Under the pieces are notes generated by a model. It searched no databases. It was given only the letters and a program-made list of their open reading frames with translations, and was not told the origin of the DNA. Positions 6,952 through 13,599 of a stretch of DNA of 34,989 bases are shown piece by piece; position 1 is the stretch's first letter; each line of letters begins with the position of its first letter. The position numbers were made by a program, and so were the translations under genes. The DNA is from Candidatus Moranbacteria bacterium GW2011_GWC2_40_12 (lineage in GTDB: Bacteria > Patescibacteria > Paceibacteria > Moranbacterales > UBA11712): the NCBI GenBank assembly GCA_000995965.1, contig LBYD01000006.1:1-34989 (forward strand), read 5' to 3'.

Positions 6952-8744
6952 TCCGCGGCACGAACCAGTCCATCTTCACCGTCTCCGTCTGGGTGAAGCC
7001 GTCGGGTTCGGCCGTTTCAAAAGCGATTTTGGGAAAAGCCGAGGAATTGCGAGTGGCGACGAACGCTTCGAGCCAGCCGGTGTGCCAGATCAAATCCGGA
7101 GCGGCTTGGCAAACGGCGGCGACGTCTTCGGTGGCGATTTCGGTCGACAGCTGGTCGCATGTTTCCTGCACTTATGACCTCGCTTATGTCCGAATATATG
7201 TCAACGGCGTCGAAAAAGGATCGCAGGCTTTGGCGGTGGCGGCGGACGACACGGCGGCGGTCTGGAAAATCGGCCGGGACGACAGCGCGAGCACGCCCTA
7301 CGGATATTTCGCGGGACAAATCGACGAATACAAATTCTACAACTCCGCTTTGACGGCTGACCAGATCGCGCTCGATATGAATCAGGGCAAAGAAATGCAG
7401 CTCGGCGGACAAATTTCCGCGACAGGCGCGACCGGCCAAGCGGCGGAGTACTGCGTTCCGGGAGACACGACCAGTTGCGCGGGGCCGGTGATGGATTGGA
7501 GCCTGGACGAAAAAACAGGCCAATACGCCTATGACCGGAACGGGGGAAATAACAACGTGACACTCGGCTCCGGATCAGGCGCTGACGACTATGATCCCGT
7601 CTGGCAGGGTTCCTCGCAATGCAAAACAGGCAGCTGCCTGCGCTTTGACGGAAGCAATGACTATTCGTCTTTCAGCACGACCGGCATGAGCGTGAGCGCC
7701 GGAACTGTTTCGCTTTGGGTGAATTATTCAAGGGAAAGCGGATGGCAGCAGTTTTTTTGCCATCGCTATTCCGAGAGCCGTATCTATGTCGGCGTTCGGG
7801 GCACTACAAATCTGCTCTGGACCAGGCTTGGCACGAGCGCTGACGAATTCAGCGTGGAGTTGACGGAAAATGTTTGGCATCAGGTTTTTTTGACCTGGAA
7901 CGGCGGAAGCTTCGCCACATATCTTGACGGGACACAGGTTGATTCGGGTTCCTACTCGGGACTGGCTTTCTTGGGCAGTTGCGCCGGATTGGGAGATTAC
8001 AACATCGATTGCGCGTCATTTAACACATTGGATCAAAATTTGAACGGCAATCTGGATAATGTCAAAGTATACAACTACGCCCGCACGCCCGCCCAAATCG
8101 CCTGGGACTATAACCGCGGGAAGCCCGTCGGGCATTGGAAACTGGACGAAGGCGAAGGCGACAAGGCCTACGATTCCTCCGGCAACGGGAACATTGGAAC
8201 CCTCACCACCATGGACCCGCCGAACGATTGGGTGGATGGAAAATTTGGGAAGGCGTTGGATTTTGACGGGGAGAGTGATTATGTTATTCTCTCCGATCCA
8301 ACAGGGTTGACGGATAAAGTGACTGTTTCGGCTTGGATAAAAATGGGCGTGGCCGACCCAGGAGCTTCTCACGCAGTCAGTTATCATCCCGGCTTTTATA
8401 TTTCCGGAAATGATACGACTGATAACATGAGATTTTGCATCAATCAAACGAATTGCGCTAATTTCGACTCTTTCTCCAGTTTGGGAACGGGATCATGGCA
8501 TCATTATGTCGGGGTTTATGACGGGAGCCAAGTCAGGACATACTTAGACGGTCAATATAAGAATTTTGTAAACACAAGCGGAAATATTGATACAACTGGA
8601 GACTTTCGGTTTGGGAAATATTGGAATGGAAGTTATTATTGGACCGGCCAGATCGACGACGTCCGCGTCTACAACTACGCCCTCACTGCCGAGCAAATTA
8701 AGCAAGTTATGAATGAAGGCAGCGCGATAAGATTTGGCGACTAA
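6306..8744 (+). CDS. Four-helix-bundle 'suffix' protein ORF reading through into the C-terminal LamG half
   Basis: Starting at ATG 6306, the first ~185 residues are a four-helix-bundle protein of the S23/IVS-like 'suffix' class. Markers are IIQDLTVQFCNRWIEKRSRT, HDQMVQAARSNSQNIAEGS, YIKLVGVAHGSNEELAKDF and DFLRQRNLPIW, then LLTLCSLESFLLSRH and EEEGGFTENLYRKR. This class is known from intervening sequences in 23S rRNA and is common in CPR genomes; its biochemical role is not established. No stop follows the bundle. The G-rich flank is translated into a hydrophobic stretch (GIVFLGFLGIIFGAF), and the frame then enters the LamG remainder (from about 6960), so one 812-aa fusion ORF results. An earlier ATG in the frame (6159) overlaps upstream LamG coding in another frame and is unlikely. 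Whether the fusion is expressed as one protein is unknown. Confidence 0.7.
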   Translation: MKDQYQQLNQDQPSRPGYEYLIVFMLGKIIQDLTVQFCNRWIEKRSRTHDQMVQAARSNSQNIAEGSTGESLKSYIKLVGVAHGSNEELAKDFQDFLRQRNLPIWPKDHPKVAEFRKFRAFWVGPTSLNTPNLPNDPTEAANFLLTLCSLESFLLSRHVASLKKKHEEEGGFTENLYRKRVAFRKKIGGWGNSGGWGVWGIVFLGFLGIIFGAFPVRGTNQSIFTVSVWVKPSGSAVSKAILGKAEELRVATNASSQPVCQIKSGAAWQTAATSSVAISVDSWSHVSCTYDLAYVRIYVNGVEKGSQALAVAADDTAAVWKIGRDDSASTPYGYFAGQIDEYKFYNSALTADQIALDMNQGKEMQLGGQISATGATGQAAEYCVPGDTTSCAGPVMDWSLDEKTGQYAYDRNGGNNNVTLGSGSGADDYDPVWQGSSQCKTGSCLRFDGSNDYSSFSTTGMSVSAGTVSLWVNYSRESGWQQFFCHRYSESRIYVGVRGTTNLLWTRLGTSADEFSVELTENVWHQVFLTWNGGSFATYLDGTQVDSGSYSGLAFLGSCAGLGDYNIDCASFNTLDQNLNGNLDNVKVYNYARTPAQIAWDYNRGKPVGHWKLDEGEGDKAYDSSGNGNIGTLTTMDPPNDWVDGKFGKALDFDGESDYVILSDPTGLTDKVTVSAWIKMGVADPGASHAVSYHPGFYISGNDTTDNMRFCINQTNCANFDSFSSLGTGSWHHYVGVYDGSQVRTYLDGQYKNFVNTSGNIDTTGDFRFGKYWNGSYYWTGQIDDVRVYNYALTAEQIKQVMNEGSAIRFGD
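6960..8744 (+). pseudogene. C-terminal half of the split LamG surface protein
   Basis: This is the remainder of the LamG protein begun at 2467. It completes the interrupted repeat (NQSIFTVSVWVKP to GQIDEYKFYNSALTADQIALDMNQG). It adds a repeat from GPVMDWSLDEKTGQYAYDRN to GNLDNVKVYNYARTPAQIAWDYN and a last one from VGHWKLDEGEGDKAYDSSGN to GQIDDVRVYNYALTAEQIKQVMNEG, ending IRFGD with a TAA stop. It has no start or signal peptide of its own; its only in-frame starts are in the four-helix-bundle cassette. A family-B palindrome begins three bases after the stop. If the cassette were removed with restoration of frame, the whole protein would be roughly 1850 residues with six LamG-like repeats. Confidence 0.7.
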
Positions 8745-8747
8745 CTT

Positions 8748-8768
8748 GACGAGAGCTCAACTCTCGTC
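8748..8768. repeat. Family-B palindrome, copy 1
   Basis: A 21-bp element with arms GACGAGAGCT and AACTCTCGTC around a central C, with one non-Watson-Crick pair that is conserved in all copies. It begins three bases after the stop of the LamG ORF and ends 13 bases before the RAYT 2 start. This copy is in the opposite orientation to the two copies at 8987 and 9445. Confidence 0.85.
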
Positions 8769-8781
8769 ATAGAATAGAAGC

Positions 8782-9456
8782 ATGAGAAAAACGCAATTTT
8801 CTTCCAATAATTTTTATCATATCTACAATCGCGGCGTGGACAAACGCAATGTTTTTTCAGACGAAGCTGATTTCTTCCGTTTTTACGTCTCGATGTGGCT
8901 ATTGAATGATTCGCGCGACGGAATTATGGATGTGTGGAAGAATTATAAAAGAGACAATACCCACCCCGCCTTCGGCGATTTCTTGCGACGAGAGTTGAGC
9001 TCTCGTCAACCAATTGTTAATATTATTAGTTATTGCCTAAATCCAAATCACTATCATTTTATCCTTGAGCAGGTCGTGGATGGCGGAATTGAAAAATTTA
9101 TGCATAAAATTGGAACCAGTTATACAAATTATTTCAATAAAAAAAACAAACGAAGCGGATCTTTGTTTCAAGGACGCTTCAAGTCAGCTCAAATAAAACC
9201 AAACGCTCTCCTTTATATCTCCTCTTATGTGAATTGCAACAGCGAAATTCACGGAGTCGCGAAAGCCGAAAATTATCGCTGGTGCAGCTTCCCGGATTAT
9301 ATTGGAAAAAGAAAGGATAAATTATGCTTCAAAAGAGTGATACTTTCTGATTTCAAGAGCGGGAAAGACTATTTCGAGTTTGCAAAAGAAAATATGAAAG
9401 CGCAGAAACAAAAAAAGGAAGATGAAAAACTTCTTTTGGAATCCGACGAGAGTTGA
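8782..9456 (+). CDS. REP-associated tyrosine transposase (RAYT 2), Y1/HUH superfamily
   Basis: A 224-aa RAYT paralogous to those at 1753 and 26108. The N-terminus is NFYHIYNRGVDKRNVF, the HUH motif is PNHYHF (His90 and His92), the RSGSLFQGRFK stretch is at about 124-134, and the putative nucleophile is Tyr149 in SYVNCN. Residues 69-76 (RRELSSRQ) are encoded by an in-frame family-B palindrome, within two codons of the position where RAYT 1 carries its own palindrome. The last residues, SDES and the TGA, come from the right-hand palindrome, so the element end defines the C-terminus. Divergence from the other two copies is too large for recent duplication, so these are separate lineages, each with its own palindrome family. 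Confidence 0.93.
   Translation: MRKTQFSSNNFYHIYNRGVDKRNVFSDEADFFRFYVSMWLLNDSRDGIMDVWKNYKRDNTHPAFGDFLRRELSSRQPIVNIISYCLNPNHYHFILEQVVDGGIEKFMHKIGTSYTNYFNKKNKRSGSLFQGRFKSAQIKPNALLYISSYVNCNSEIHGVAKAENYRWCSFPDYIGKRKDKLCFKRVILSDFKSGKDYFEFAKENMKAQKQKKEDEKLLLESDES
8987..9007. repeat. Family-B palindrome, copy 2, in frame inside RAYT 2
   Basis: A 21-bp element starting GACGAGAGTT, central G, then AGCTCTCGTC. It is read in frame as RRELSSRQ at residues 69-76 of the transposase. Confidence 0.85.
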
Positions 9457-9479
9457 GCTCTCGTCAAAGCTCTCGTCAA
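9445..9479. repeat. Family-B palindrome, copy 3, plus tandem half copy
   Basis: A complete 21-bp element at 9445-9465 contains the RAYT 2 stop codon. Its right arm plus two flanking bases (agctctcgtcaa, 9456-9467) is repeated exactly at 9468-9479. A comparable tandem half copy is found next to RAYT unit 3. Confidence 0.85.
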
Positions 9480-9488
9480 AGCAAATAC

Positions 9489-9704
9489 ATGGGAAAACCA
9501 GACAAACAATTTTCCGCTTTGGGCCTTGCCTGGAATCTCGGCTATACCATCGCCGTGCCGATCGTCTTTTTCGCGCTTCTTGGACGTTTTTTGGACAAAA
9601 AAATGGGCACTTCGCCCTGGATCTTGCTTTTTGGCATTCTGCTTTCTATTGGTGTGACAAGCTGGCTTGTCTACAAAAAAACGCTGGACATAATCGGAAA
9701 ATGA
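9489..9704 (+). CDS. AtpI/AtpZ-like small membrane protein at the head of the ATP synthase operon
   Basis: About 71 residues from ATG 9489 (MGKPDKQFSALGLAWNLGYT). Two hydrophobic helices are visible (YTIAVPIVFFALLGRFL and WILLFGILLSIGVTSWLVY), separated by DKKMGTS, the usual arrangement of AtpI/AtpZ family proteins, which help assemble the F0 c-ring or import metal ions. The frame can be extended to 9453, but that part is translated RAYT/palindrome sequence (SSRQSSRQS) and is unlikely to be real. A hairpin with a T-run follows at 9732, so it may be transcribed partly apart from atpB. Assigned from position and topology more than from strong sequence motifs. Confidence 0.75.
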   Translation: MGKPDKQFSALGLAWNLGYTIAVPIVFFALLGRFLDKKMGTSPWILLFGILLSIGVTSWLVYKKTLDIIGK

Positions 9705-9731
9705 ATGTACAATTCAAAGAGAACGGCCGAT

Positions 9732-9754
9732 GCCGAAAGTTCTCGGCGTTTTTT
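9732..9754 (+). terminator. Hairpin with T-run between atpI-like gene and atpB
   Basis: A GCCGA / TCGGC stem (9732-9736 and 9743-9747) with a 6-nt loop is followed by gtttttta. It has the form of a weak intrinsic terminator and might attenuate read-through from RAYT unit 2 into atpB. An alternative pairing (GAGAAC with GTTCTC, 9719-9744) overlaps it. Confidence 0.5.
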
Positions 9755-9775
9755 ATTGAAGCGGTTTCCCAAGAA

Positions 9776-9792
9776 TCTTAAGCAGCTTAAGA
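9776..9792. repeat. Family-F palindrome upstream of atpB
   Basis: TCTTAAG, a cag spacer, and CTTAAGA form a perfect inverted repeat 5 bases before the atpB start. A related copy (cttaagtcgcttaagaaac) lies just before atpA; both are followed by aaact(c/t)a. Confidence 0.6.
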
Positions 9793-9797
9793 AACTC

Positions 9798-10550
9798 ATG
9801 AACATCTCCATCTCCCCCGAAGCCATCTTCCATATAGGGTCGTTTCCCGTGACGAACACCATCGTCGTGACGCTTTTCATCAGCTTGATCATAATCATCG
9901 TGTCCGCTATATTGAAATCGAGAGTTCGTTTGGTTCCCAAGGGCTTCCAGAATATCGTTGAGTACGTCCTAGAGGCCCTTTTGAATTTGGCAGACAGTGT
10001 GACACAGGACCGAAGGCAGAGCAAAAAATTCTTTCCGATCGTCGCGACTATTTTCATCTTTGTCATCCTCACCAACTGGGTGGAAGTGGTGCCGGGACTC
10101 GGGACGATCGGTATTTTTGAAGTGCATCATGGCGAGCAGGTCCTTATCCCTTTCATCCGGAGCGGAGCGGCTGACCTCAATTTGACGCTGGCTCTTGCGC
10201 TCGTTTCCGTAATCAGCGCGCAATTTCTGGGAATCGCGGCTATCGGGGTGGGAAAATACGCGAAAAAATTCTTCGTGAGTCCTTTTGATAGGCCGTATTT
10301 TGTCGGGACGTTCGTGGGAATTCTGGAGCTTGTTTCAGAGGTGGCTAAGCTCATTTCATTTTCCTTCCGGCTTTTCGGCAATATTTTCGCCGGCGAAGTT
10401 CTGCTCACCGTGATGCTGTTTCTGGTTCCGTATTTCGTGCCTTTGCCGTTTCTCATGCTTGAACTCTTCGTCGGATTCGTCCAGGCTTTGGTGTTCGCGA
10501 TGCTGACTCTGGTGTTTTTCAAAATGGCGGTGACGGAAGCGGCGCACTAG
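9798..10550 (+). CDS. atpB: ATP synthase F0 subunit a
   Basis: A 250-aa integral membrane subunit that forms the proton half-channels against the c-ring. The start is set at ATG 9798 (MNISISPEAIFHIGSFPVTN). The frame extends to 9705, but the extra residues (KNLKQLKKL) come from the terminator and palindrome region. Landmarks are the N-terminal helix TNTIVVTLFISLIIIIVSAI, the middle FVILTNWVEVVPGLGTIG, and the stator arginine region SFSFRLFGNIFAGEVLL, with C-terminal helices to VTEAAH. The Arg in FRLFGN is the essential residue facing the c-subunit carboxylate. It is followed by atpE after a 107-base gap. Confidence 0.95.
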   Translation: MNISISPEAIFHIGSFPVTNTIVVTLFISLIIIIVSAILKSRVRLVPKGFQNIVEYVLEALLNLADSVTQDRRQSKKFFPIVATIFIFVILTNWVEVVPGLGTIGIFEVHHGEQVLIPFIRSGAADLNLTLALALVSVISAQFLGIAAIGVGKYAKKFFVSPFDRPYFVGTFVGILELVSEVAKLISFSFRLFGNIFAGEVLLTVMLFLVPYFVPLPFLMLELFVGFVQALVFAMLTLVFFKMAVTEAAH

Positions 10551-10557
10551 AATTCAC

Positions 10558-10573
10558 CTAATTGTTTAATTAG
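10558..10573. repeat. Short AT-rich hairpin in the atpB-atpE gap
   Basis: CTAATT, a gttt loop, and AATTAG lie eight bases after the atpB stop. The rest of the 107-base gap is AT-rich leader; gaggggacgaagagaaag (10632-10649) upstream of atpE contains purine-rich, ribosome-binding-site-like sequence. The function of the hairpin is unknown. Confidence 0.4.
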
Positions 10574-10657
10574 AAATTTAATCAAATTCTCTCATCAACT
10601 CATCCGACTCTAAAAATACATTCCAGTCGATTTGAGGGGACGAAGAGAAAGAATATC

Positions 10658-10921
10658 ATGGAAGAAACAAACCAGGTCATCCAGAGCTTCTTCGGAAGCG
10701 ATGTGGCGGCCAAATCAATCGCGGCGGCAATCGCGATTGGCGTAGGAGCCATTGGTCCGGCGCTCGGAATCGGAAAACTGGCCTCAAAAGCAATGGAAGC
10801 CATCGGCCGAAATCCGGAAGCGGCTCCAAAAATCCAGACGGCAATGATTCTCGCCATCGCTTTCACCGAAGCCATCGCGATCTATGCATTGGTTGTAGCG
10901 CTGATTATCAAATTTGTGTAG
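10658..10921 (+). CDS. atpE: ATP synthase F0 subunit c
   Basis: An 87-aa hairpin of two membrane helices that forms the rotor ring. The first helix is glycine-rich (AIAIGVGAIGPALGIG), the polar loop is RNPE (51-54), and the second helix carries the ion-binding carboxylate Glu71 in AIAFTEAIAIYALVVALII. The residue after the Glu is Ala, and there is no Gln in the first helix, so the usual sodium-binding set is absent and proton coupling is more likely. Length and layout are normal for the family. A composite palindrome lies between this gene and atpF. Confidence 0.95.
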   Translation: MEETNQVIQSFFGSDVAAKSIAAAIAIGVGAIGPALGIGKLASKAMEAIGRNPEAAPKIQTAMILAIAFTEAIAIYALVVALIIKFV

Positions 10922-10927
10922 GTTTTT

Positions 10928-10993
10928 TAGGAGAATTTGCCAAAGTTCTCCTAACATTCAATGTTGGGAGCGTCCCAACATTGAATGTTAGGA
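10928..10993. repeat. Family-E palindrome pair, atpE-atpF junction
   Basis: Two 21-bp copies in opposite orientation (10949-10969 and 10973-10993) are separated by gcg, so the two copies together also form one 45-bp inverted repeat. The arm is TCCTAACATT with central C, and it closes with AATGTTGGGA. A further small inverted repeat (aggagaa / ttctcct, 10929-10952) overlaps on the left. There is no T-run. Confidence 0.8.
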
Positions 10994-11005
10994 TAAATCA
11001 AATTT

Positions 11006-11497
11006 ATGCAAGAATTATTGTCAAAACTAGGAATAGATTGGAAATTATTGATCGCCCAGATCGTCAACTTTTTGGTTTTGCTTTTTGTGCTGTGGAAATT
11101 CGCTTACGGACCGGTTCTCGCTATGCTTGAAAAACGCCAGAAAAAGATCGAAAAGGGGCTCAAAGACGCGGATGAAGCGCACAAAAAACTTGAGGAAAGC
11201 GAAGAAAAGCAAAAAAATATTCTTCGAAAAGCCCGGGAGGAAGCGAAAGATATCGTTGAAAAAGCCCGCAAGCAAGCGGAAAAATCGAAATCGGAAATCG
11301 CAGCAGAAGCCAAAACGCAAGCGGAGAAAATTCTTGCCGGGGCAAAATCTGAAATCGAACAGGAAAAAGCGAAAACAATTGCCGAGATAAAATCAGAAAT
11401 TGGCGGACTAGTCGTGGCGGCGACGGAGAAGGTGATCGAGGAGAAGATGAGTTCTGAAAAAGATAAGAAATTAATAGAAGAAAGTTTGAAATCGTGA
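11006..11497 (+). CDS. atpF: ATP synthase F0 subunit b
   Basis: A 163-aa peripheral-stalk subunit. A single N-terminal membrane helix (LLIAQIVNFLVLLFVLWKFAYGPVL, about 15-39) is followed by a long charged helix rich in Lys, Glu and Ala (KRQKKIEKGLKDADEAHKKL onward). This would dimerise and connect F0 to the delta subunit on F1. Length is typical. It lies between two sets of family-E palindromes, at its 5' and 3' ends. Confidence 0.93.
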   Translation: MQELLSKLGIDWKLLIAQIVNFLVLLFVLWKFAYGPVLAMLEKRQKKIEKGLKDADEAHKKLEESEEKQKNILRKAREEAKDIVEKARKQAEKSKSEIAAEAKTQAEKILAGAKSEIEQEKAKTIAEIKSEIGGLVVAATEKVIEEKMSSEKDKKLIEESLKS

Positions 11498-11542
11498 ATT
11501 CAACATTCAATGTTGGGAGCGTCCCAACATTCAATGTTGGGA
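11498..11542. repeat. Family-E palindrome pair, atpF-atpH junction
   Basis: Two family-E elements, 11498-11518 (left edge degenerate) and 11522-11542 (perfect, arm TCCCAACATT), lie immediately after the atpF stop. Here the two copies are in the same orientation, unlike the pair at 10949-10993. Confidence 0.8.
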
Positions 11543-11552
11543 CAGTTGAGCA

Positions 11553-11951
11553 ATGCGCATTACCTTCAAACAATACGCCCAGACTTTGTACGAGATAACC
11601 GACGGAAAATCCAAGCCGGAAACCGAAAAATCCGTTGCTGATTTCGCGCGATATATATACAGGAAAAGGAAACTGAAGATTGCGGGAAAAGTCATTGAGC
11701 AATTTGCTGCGATATATAACGAAAAAAAGGGAATTGTCGAAGCAGATGCCGTGACGGCCGAAAAACTTTCCGCGGGAGCCGAAAAAAAAGTGAAAGAATA
11801 TATCGAGAAAAAATACGGAGCCAAAGAAGTGGTTTTGAAAAATACGGTTGATGAAAAGATAAAAGGAGGAATTGTTTTGAAAGTTGGGGATGAGGTGGTG
11901 GATGGGAGCTTGGAGGGAAGATTGGAAGAGTTGAGAAAAATATTGACATAA
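11553..11951 (+). CDS. atpH: ATP synthase F1 subunit delta
   Basis: A 132-aa protein, short for a delta/OSCP subunit (usually about 170-180 aa). The N-terminal part (ITFKQYAQTLYEIT, then FARYIYRKRKLKIAGKVIEQF) matches a reduced helical domain. The C-terminal part KEVVLKNTVDEKIKGGIVLKVGDEVVDGSL is the conserved delta signature, ending in RLEELRKIL. It connects the b-stalk to the top of F1. Shortened delta subunits fit a reduced genome. The position between atpF and atpA supports the call. Confidence 0.9.
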   Translation: MRITFKQYAQTLYEITDGKSKPETEKSVADFARYIYRKRKLKIAGKVIEQFAAIYNEKKGIVEADAVTAEKLSAGAEKKVKEYIEKKYGAKEVVLKNTVDEKIKGGIVLKVGDEVVDGSLEGRLEELRKILT

Positions 11952-11955
11952 GAAA

Positions 11956-11970
11956 CTTAAGTCGCTTAAG
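11956..11970. repeat. Family-F palindrome upstream of atpA
   Basis: CTTAAG, tcg, CTTAAG in the atpH-atpA gap, 9 bases before the atpA start. It shares the cttaagNNgcttaagaaact word with the copy before atpB. Confidence 0.6.
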
Positions 11971-11979
11971 AAACTTACG

Positions 11980-13557
11980 ATGCAAAAAGATTTTATCATC
12001 GAGACTCTCAAAAAACAAATTGACGGCTTCAAGGCCGAAACGAAGTCCGAAAAAGTCGGGCGCGTCATTGAAGTGGGGGACGGAATCGCCCGGGTTTCGG
12101 GCCTTTCGGACGCGATGGCGAGCGAAATGCTGGAATTCCTGCCCGCCGAGGCCTCAGTGAAGGCGGGTGCCTCCTCGGTTTTCGGAGTCGCTCTCAACCT
12201 TGAAGAAGATCAGGTCGGAGCGATGATTTTGGGGGAATATGAAAAAATCAAAGAAGGGGACACGGTGAAATCGACCGGAAAAATTCTGTCGGTGCCGGTC
12301 GGGGAAATGATGATTGGACGGGTGATAAGCCCGCTGGGAGAGGCGATTGACGGCAAAGGCATTATACTCGCGAATGAGGAGCGAATGACAGCGAATAAGA
12401 GCGAATTGAAATTCTACCCCATTGAAAAAATCGCTCCGGGCGTCATCGAACGCGAATCAGTGAAACAGCCGCTCCAGACCGGAATCAAAGCGATTGATTC
12501 GGTGATCCCGATCGGGCGGGGACAAAGAGAACTCATCATCGGCGACCGGCAGACGGGGAAAACGGCCGTCGCGGTTGACGCGATCATCAATCAAAAAGAC
12601 GAAGACGTGATCTGCATATATGTCGCGATCGGCCAGAAAGAATCCAAAGTCGCCCGCATCGTGGCGGAGCTGGAAAAAAATGACGCAATGAATCACACGA
12701 TTGTGGTTGTGGCGGGGGCCTCGGATCCGGCCGCCCTTTCTTTCATCGCACCCTATGCCGGATGTGCCATCGGAGAATTTTTCATGGATCAGGGGAAAGA
12801 CGTGCTGGTGATATATGACGATCTTTCCAAGCACGCTTGGGCCTATCGCCAGGTATCCCTTCTTCTCAAGCGCCCGCCGGGACGCGAAGCTTATCCGGGA
12901 GACATATTTTATCTTCATTCGCGTCTTTTGGAACGGAGCGCGAAACTATCCAAGGATTTTGGCGGCGGATCACTGACCGCGCTTCCAATCATTGAAACGC
13001 AGGCCGGGGATGTGAGCGCCTACATCCCGACCAATGTCATTTCCATCACGGACGGACAAATTTATTTGGAGTCGGATCTTTTTTACAAAGGGATTCGGCC
13101 GGCCCTGAATGTCGGGCTTTCAGTATCGCGCGTGGGATCGGCGGCGCAAATCAAGGCAATGAAAAAAGTGGCCGGAAAACTGCGGCTGGATCTTGCCCAA
13201 TTCCGCGAGCTCGAAGCTTTTGCCCAGTTTGGATCGGACCTTGATGAAGCGACCAGAAAACAAATCGAACGCGGCCAGCGGACGGTTGAAATTTTGAAGC
13301 AGGACCAGTATGTGCCGATGCCGGTTGAGAACCAAGTGGCAATTCTTTTTGCGCTAACGAACGGATATTTGGACGATGTTTCCGTCGAAAAAGTTCAAAA
13401 ATGGGAAGAAGATTTTCATAAATATATGAAGGATATGAAGAGCGATGTGCTGGCGATGATAAAAGAAAAAAAAGAATTGACAGAGGAAGTGGAGAGCGCG
13501 CTCAAAAAAGCGATTGAAGAATACAAAGAAGTTTATGGAAATAATGGAGTTTCCTAA
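11980..13557 (+). CDS. atpA: ATP synthase F1 subunit alpha
   Basis: A 525-aa nucleotide-binding but non-catalytic F1 subunit. Landmarks are EVGDGIARVSGL, FGVALNLEEDQVG, the P-loop GDRQTGKT (188-195), VYVAIGQKES-like CIYVAIGQKESKVARI, and IPTNVISITDGQIYLESDLF. Two small insertions stand out. Residues 55-63 (PAEASVKAG) come from a 26-bp palindromic element between EMLEF and VFGVALN. Residues 131-143, around NEERMTANKSELKF, come from a gcgaat-word repeat (12370-12405) before the PIEKIAPGVIERESV segment. Both are in surface loops of the N-terminal or early core region, and the frame is kept. The stop codon lies inside a family-D palindrome. Confidence 0.97.
   Translation: MQKDFIIETLKKQIDGFKAETKSEKVGRVIEVGDGIARVSGLSDAMASEMLEFLPAEASVKAGASSVFGVALNLEEDQVGAMILGEYEKIKEGDTVKSTGKILSVPVGEMMIGRVISPLGEAIDGKGIILANEERMTANKSELKFYPIEKIAPGVIERESVKQPLQTGIKAIDSVIPIGRGQRELIIGDRQTGKTAVAVDAIINQKDEDVICIYVAIGQKESKVARIVAELEKNDAMNHTIVVVAGASDPAALSFIAPYAGCAIGEFFMDQGKDVLVIYDDLSKHAWAYRQVSLLLKRPPGREAYPGDIFYLHSRLLERSAKLSKDFGGGSLTALPIIETQAGDVSAYIPTNVISITDGQIYLESDLFYKGIRPALNVGLSVSRVGSAAQIKAMKKVAGKLRLDLAQFRELEAFAQFGSDLDEATRKQIERGQRTVEILKQDQYVPMPVENQVAILFALTNGYLDDVSVEKVQKWEEDFHKYMKDMKSDVLAMIKEKKELTEEVESALKKAIEEYKEVYGNNGVS
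12142..12167. repeat. 26-bp palindromic element (family H) in frame inside atpA
   Basis: Starts cccgccgaggcctcag and ends gaaggcggg. It is read as PAEASVKAG. The leuS copy at 20246 has the same 26-bp length, the same phase, and the same PAxAxxxAG peptide pattern. Confidence 0.7.
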
Positions 13558-13596
13558 AGTTAAACTTTAGGAGCTCCTAAAGTTTAACTTTAGGAA
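13551..13596. repeat. Family-D palindrome pair, atpA-atpG junction
   Basis: Two 21-bp copies (13552-13572 with central A, and 13575-13595 with central T) have the arm TCCTAAAGTT, separated by gc and opposed in orientation. The first contains the atpA stop codon TAA (13555-13557). The second ends 4 bases before the atpG ATG. Confidence 0.85.
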
Positions 13597-13599
13597 AAA

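Larger units (their letters stand above)
8748..9477 (+). mobile_element. RAYT unit 2 bounded by family-B palindromes
   Basis: A RAYT gene (8782-9456) is enclosed by family-B palindromes at 8748-8768 and 9445-9465, with a third copy inside the gene. The right palindrome supplies the stop codon of the gene. An extra 12-bp half copy follows (9468-9479). The unit is inserted between the LamG gene and the ATP synthase operon. Confidence 0.8.

Noticed and set aside
9705..9797. N-terminal extension of atpB
   Set aside because: It translates a terminator hairpin and a palindrome; MNISISPEAIFHIG at 9798 is a normal subunit-a start.
10928..13596. Inter-gene palindromes in the ATP operon as intrinsic terminators
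   Set aside because: None is followed by a T-run, and the downstream genes are essential partners that need transcription.
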